In this document: positions 59,124 to 64,000 of the stretch, one piece after another
How positions within the stretch are numbered: the stretch's first letter is position 1
Layout of the letters: each line of letters begins with the position of its first letter
Source of the DNA: Fasciola hepatica
Taxonomy: Eukaryota; Platyhelminthes; Trematoda; Plagiorchiida; Fasciolidae
DNA: 64,000 nucleotides
Direction: 5' to 3'
Assembly: GCA_948099385.1 (NCBI GenBank)
Contig: CANUEZ040000140.1
Span: 2,356,001-2,420,000 of the forward strand
The notes under the pieces: generated by a model
What the model was told of the DNA's origin: nothing
The model's input: the letters and a program-made list of their open reading frames with translations, nothing else
Databases searched by the model: none
Made by a program: the position numbers and the translations under genes

Positions 59124-60189
59124 GTCTGCGGCACAGATAAGATAGATTTTTATCGTGTCATCACAACTCTGATGGAAACAGAGACGATTACCATTATCGG
59201 TACATTACCAAAGTAAGATTCAGCGCCCATACTCAACAGTCACGTTCTTAGTCATTTTCTCCCAATCTGACCCACCGTCTGCTAGTATTTCTGATCATAG
59301 TCCTTTGAGGTTTGATGCGGTGGAAACACTGACAGATTCGCAATAAAGGGAATCGCAGTTTTACGGAGGCATTAATTGTTTTCTGGTCATAACCATGACA
59401 GATTGCACAATGATGTTAGCACCAGCGAGAAATGCTGTGGTAAAAAGGCTATCCAAGCCACTGCGTTTACGCCAAAGGAGGGTGAAGACTAGCTGCACAA
59501 ATCTTCAATCTTTTGTGTAAAGCTAATTCACATGGATTAAATAAATGGATCGGTTACCGCAAGCACCGGTTAGCAGGGAACTAAATCACGCATGCAAACG
59601 TTCCCTACTCAGACGAAAAATGATCGTTATTTTGTGCTTGTGCTTGAGCAGCTCTGATAAATGCGTTTTGAAAATTTATCTGACAGTGTACACAAAGACC
59701 CATCGATGAACTTAGTTGAGAAGACCGTCCAGAAAAAACGAATCAGACAAATTATTCACCCGACAATTTGGTCAGGTTACCGGGCCTAGTTAACTAAACT
59801 GATTCTTCGTGTTTCCAAACCTAAATTATTTCGTTTTCTCTGAGCATGTCAAAGTTTAAGTGAATTTCCCTTCATTCACTGCTGCTCCTATTTGAAACCG
59901 TCTACTTCCTAACTGATCGAAGTTCCTCACCTGTACGCAAACAACAGCAAAGGAGGAAAAAAGGTTCACAAACATCGACAGAGAAACCAAATTAAAATAA
60001 CCAACTTGATCAAACCTCAGGTTAAAAGCCTGAATAAGTTGAATATACATAACATATTAGGGAATATCAGTTGCCCTGACATGTGGAAAACAACGAAACC
60101 CCTATGTGACAGTAATTTCAGAAACAAAAAGAAAACGTTCACGTTAAAAACTCCACCCCGATTTCAGATCAGTATGATAGTCCACTTCC

Positions 60190-60994
60190 GTGCCAGTCTG
60201 CAACAAATCATCTCAGCCACCAACTATCCAACTCGCTTTGGTCTTACAACAGCTGTACAATGTGAACAAAAATAAAGCTCTTGGTCCAGATGAGCTATCA
60301 CCTATTGTACTCAAGGAGAATGCTGACGCCCTTCAGGTTCCACTGGTCAATATCCTCAACATTTGTCTAGCAATCTGAAGAGATCCTGACATTTGGAGAC
60401 TGATCAAGATGATGCCTGTTCCCAAGATCGAACCCGAGAAATATCACCCCATTGCCTGCACATCTGTGATGCTGAAATTGTTTGAGAGGCTGTTGTTACC
60501 GTGAATTACCTGGGGTCGGCTGAAGAAGCAACAGCAATTGGCTTATCGGTTTTCATGCTCTGCATTTGAAGTCGAAGCTCATATAGTCCACTCAATAGCT
60601 TCAGCTTTAAACAGAAAATGTGAGACACTCAGAATGGTGTTTTCAGATTACAAAAATGCATTTGGTTTCCTTGATCGATCAGTAATACACAGTGTACTCT
60701 CCGTAGGTGGTGCTGATTCAATTGTCTATAGAGTGACTTCAGACTACTTCACTGATCGAAGACATTTCATTTGTTTCAGTGGCCGAGATTTTCTCTTCCC
60801 TTCCAGTTGACTCTGGTGTACTACAAGGTGCAATTTTCCCTCATTTTTTCTTCTCTTTGTAGAATTAACAACTTGCAACGCTGTCGACATTCATTGACTA
60901 CAAACAGGCCGACGATGTGGTTTCAGGATGTGAATTGAGGAAACCCGAAGGAACTTCGCGAATTCAGAATAATCTGGTTGAATTTGTTAACTGA
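60190..60994 (+). pseudogene. L2/Rex1/CR1-like reverse transcriptase fossil (unit 3), least decayed
   Basis: As in units 1 and 2, but the differing block gives more family-like residues: K-K-Q-Q-Q-L-A-Y-R before the conserved Arg, A-L-N-R-K-C-E, and D-Y-K-Q-A-D-D at motif C, where both catalytic aspartates are kept. TGA stops at 60,376 and at about 60,502 remain, and motifs B and C are still out of frame with motif A. It is not functional, yet it is the closest to the ancestral element. Confidence 0.8.
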
Positions 60995-62095
60995 TCCTAA
61001 TCTCGTTCCCTTGTAATAAGTATTTCCTAATGCCAGCATATTTTGCTCCTTACTTTCTGATCAAACACATAGAGTCTTCACTAAACCATTTCTTCTCCTA
61101 TCCGCTAAGAATGAACCCATACCAAAATTGCTTACGGCAGAGTATCTTCGTGACACACTATCGCACACAACGAACCTTCAAAAGCCGTGCTGATAACGTA
61201 TAAGCGCTCAAAGTTCATTTTTCTATTTGCTCACATTTCTGCATATCTCAAGTCTGTTCTGCCGTATTATGCTCGCCTGCTTGTCCAGCCACTGAAAGTC
61301 ATCAACAAACCACGATACTGATTAATTGGATGAGAATAACCGTATTGGGTGTGATTCAGTCAGTGGCACACGCAGTATCTATTAAGTATCTTCATACTGA
61401 TCACCACACGAATATATGAATGCATGAGTGGGGGGATGAGGAAGAGATTTCTCTTCCAGGCCAGTCTCTTTTGAGTGCCACAAGAAAAAAGTATATCCTA
61501 ACAAGCAGCAACCATTTTGTAAAATACTGGTTATGTTTCGATTGCACGAAGGAATTACCGTCGCCTCCTCACTGTAGCTTTGGTAATAGTAAAGCAAGTT
61601 TTACTTCAGATAAAATAGCTCGTGTTACTTTTATTGACGATAAAATCGGTTCAGTTGCAAAGATGAGGCATGAGGTCTGAAACTGGCTTATACTGGAAAG
61701 AATAATAAAATGGGTAAAACTACGTCAATGGCTGGAAGCAGGATCTGTATGATTGCGCACTGTCTGCCGTTGTATTCCGTCGAAGTCTGCCATAGGCAGA
61801 ACTTCACTTTTAAGCGAATAAATATCAAAAATTCCTTAGAAGTTCAACTGGTTCTTTTCTATTCGGTTTATGAATATTAAGGCCAAATAAGAAACTGTAG
61901 AGTGTCGGAAGATATTTTGAAGAGAGTTTATTTGGACTTGTGTAGTTCAAACAGACAGTTCATTCAGAGGCTTGAAAGGTACTCAAATGGTAAGAAACGG
62001 ACTTAGTCGGAGAACTTCAAAATCTTTCTCCAAAATACCAGCAAGATAACAGGGAAACAATACAGAAGAACAGGAAAAAAGCATACTGGTAAAAT

Positions 62096-62656
62096 AAAGA
62101 AACAGCATTTTGTTCAAAGCCTAGGTTTGCAGATATGGTAAAATGGTTGCGGTAGTTTCTTCACACAGATTGAAATGTAAAACGATCACCTCTAATTTGC
62201 ACTCAAGGTGACTCCTAAACATTTGCCAAAACTTACTCAATCCAGTGGTTCTGTACGAGTGACAGATTGATCACAAAGGTAAGCCAATCGGAAAAGAGTC
62301 GAAAAGCTTTTAAAGCTTTTAGATAAGTTTAAAATCAAACCGGATAAAACAGAAAAATATAAATGTGAGACATATTACTTGAAAAGTCACGGAGATCCTG
62401 GGTTACAGAAACAGCTTGACAAATAGCAACTTCATCGGTATATCTGAATAAATGTGCAGCGGAATTGACTCAAAGGTTTCCATTGTAGGGGAGAATTAAA
62501 TAGTGAGAAAAGGCAGCTCCTTGAAGCAGTCCTGAATTATGCACCACTAGGAAAGCTGGTACAGAAGTATTCTGCCCACATTGTGCATTCAAATGTCATT
62601 CATGGGCAATCCTAACCGAAAATGAGTTCGCTTTTTAATCTTATCAATAGCTTGTG
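62096..62656 (-). pseudogene. Opposing LINE reverse transcriptase fragment (unit 3)
   Basis: Third copy of the minus-strand fragment, 3,533 bases beyond the second, same motifs and same disruptions. Confidence 0.6.
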
Positions 62657-63538
62657 GTCTGCGGCACAGATAAGATAGATTTTTATCGTGTCATCACAAC
62701 TCTGATGGAAACAGAGACGATTACCATTATCGGTACATTACCAAAGTAAGATTCAGCGCCCATACTCAACAGTCACGTTCTTAGTCATTTTCTCCCAATC
62801 TGACCCACCGTCTGCTAGTATTTCTGATCATAGTCCTTTGAGGTTTGATGCGGTGGAAACACTGACAGATTCGCAATAAAGGGAATCGCAGTTTTACGGA
62901 GGCATTAATTGTTTTCTGGTCATAACCATGACAGATTGCACAATGATGTTAGCACCAGCGAGAAATGCTGTGGTAAAAAGGCTATCCAAGCCACTGCGTT
63001 TACGCCAAAGGAGGGTGAAGACTAGCTGCACAAATCTTCAATCTTTTGTGTAAAGCTAATTCACATGGATTAAATAAATGGATCGGTTACCGCAAGCACC
63101 GGTTAGCAGGGAACTAAATCACGCATGCAAACGTTCCCTACTCAGACGAAAAATGATCGTTATTTTGTGCTTGTGCTTGAGCAGCTCTGATAAATGCGTT
63201 TTGAAAATTTATCTGACAGTGTACACAAAGACCCATCGATGAACTTAGTTGAGAAGACCGTCCAGAAAAAACGAATCAGACAAATTATTCACCCGACAAT
63301 TTGGTCAGGTTACCGGGCCTAGTTAACTAAACTGATTCTTCGTGTTTCCAAACCTAAATTATTTCGTTTTCTCTGAGCATGTCAAAGTTTAAGTGAATTT
63401 CCCTTCATTCACTGCTGCTCCTATTTGAAACCGTCTACTTCCTAACTGATCGAAGTTCCTCACCTGTACGCAAACAACAGCAAAGGAGGAAAAAAGGTTC
63501 ACAAACATCGACAGAGAAACCAAATTAAAATAACCAAC

Positions 63539-64000
63539 TTGATCAAACCTCAGGTTAAAAGCCTGAATAAGTTGAATATACATAACATATTAGGGAATAT
63601 CAGTTGCCCTGACATGTGGAAAACAACGAAACCCCTATGTGACAGTAATTTCAGAAACAAAAAGAAAACGTTCACGTTAAAAACTCCACCCCGATTTCAG
63701 ATCAGTATGATAGTCCACTTCCGTGCCAGTCTGCAACAAATCATCTCAGCCACCAACTATCCAACTCGCTTTGGTCTTACAACAGCTGTACAATGTGAAC
63801 AAAAATAAAGCTCTTGGTCCAGATGAGCTATCACCTATTGTACTCAAGGAGAATGCTGACGCCCTTCAGGTTCCACTGGTCAATATCCTCAACATTTGTC
63901 TAGCAATCTGAAGAGATCCTGACATTTGGAGACTGATCAAGATGATGCCTGTTCCCAAGATCGAACCCGAGAAATATCACCCCATTGCCTGCACATCTGT
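63539..64000 (+). repeat. 3,533-bp tandem unit, copy 4, cut by window end
   Basis: The first 462 bases of a fourth unit, matching copies 2 and 3 including the GCCTGCACATC form. The array therefore continues beyond the window. Confidence 0.97.
63723..64000 (+). pseudogene. L2/Rex1/CR1-like reverse transcriptase fossil (unit 4, partial)
   Basis: The N-terminal part of the same fossil: N-K-A-L-G-P-D, the TGA at 63,909, then the V-P-K-I and Y-H-P-I-A-C-T-S motifs, cut by the window end. Confidence 0.75.

Larger units (their letters stand above)
56473..60005 (+). repeat. 3,533-bp tandem unit, copy 2
   Basis: Same length and order as copy 1. Private differences visible by eye include TTTACACGG near 57,075, GTCTCTGG in motif B (57,276), GACCAAG near 56,870, TTTTCAGCG near 58,277, CCTAAGAAG near 58,303 and GATACGG near 58,461. 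Copies 1 and 3 agree with each other at most of these sites, so copy 2 carries its own mutations. Confidence 0.97.
60006..63538 (+). repeat. 3,533-bp tandem unit, copy 3
   Basis: Same length and order. Between about 60,528 and 61,090 this copy differs from copies 1 and 2 at a dozen or more positions, while before and after this block it is nearly identical to them. The remainder agrees with copy 1 at sites where copy 2 is private. Confidence 0.97.

Noticed and set aside
52940..64000. CRISPR array or classical short-unit satellite
   Set aside because: The unit is 3.5 kb and contains LINE protein fossils; there are no short direct repeats with unique spacers.

Overview
This window looks like repeat-rich nuclear DNA of an invertebrate. 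The best guess is a parasitic flatworm, probably a digenean trematode. The grounds are sparse and mostly broken reading frames, exon-like pieces with GT/AG splice sites and AATAAA signals, and fossils of CR1-, L2/Rex1-like and RTE-type non-LTR retrotransposons. There are also Tc1 and pogo-type DNA transposon remnants and tRNA-derived SINE-like pieces. The RTE tail in particular has the character of flatworm (SR2-like) elements. The species assignment is an inference. There is no sign of bacterial operons, CRISPR, phage or organelle DNA.

Layout. From 1 to 14 kb I see almost nothing beyond short chance ORFs, one hydrophilic ORF near a TATA motif (6.3-6.7 kb) and a weak LINE endonuclease fragment (11.4 kb). 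At 14.06-14.82 kb (minus) lies the best protein-coding gene, an intact 251-residue frame with a PH-like domain, a poly(A) signal and a CCAAT pair. At 15.9-16.7 kb (minus) is a possible two-exon small membrane protein. Two near-identical tRNA-like units with long variable arms follow at 16.9 and 17.2 kb (plus). A frameshifted pogo/CENP-B-type transposase sits at 23.3-23.7 kb, a Tc1-like transposase tail at 27.7-28.0 kb (minus), and an internally deleted CR1-like LINE at 28.7-30.1 kb. A near-palindromic inverted repeat reminiscent of Penelope-element ends lies at 30.5-30.7 kb. A candidate three-exon gene with consistent splice phases lies at 31.0-32.9 kb (minus), and an RTE-like 3' end at 33.4-34.2 kb. 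From 35.7 to 49 kb the DNA holds scattered tRNA-derived SINE-like fragments, all on the minus strand, LTR-like direct repeats and two isolated exon candidates.

The most striking structure is the right end. From about 52,940 to the window edge a 3,533-bp unit is repeated head to tail, three full copies plus a partial fourth, with no net length change between copies at the positions compared. Each unit carries a degenerate LINE reverse transcriptase on the plus strand and a second, opposing LINE reverse transcriptase fragment on the minus strand. Copy 3 contains a block of clustered differences that is closer to a functional reverse transcriptase than copies 1 and 2. The left edge of copy 1 is diverged, as expected if the array arose by unequal recombination between two related LINE pieces.

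No pathway or operon can be assembled here. The window is mainly a record of transposon decay, with a few possible host exons. All similarity statements come from reading motifs by eye; no database search was run.
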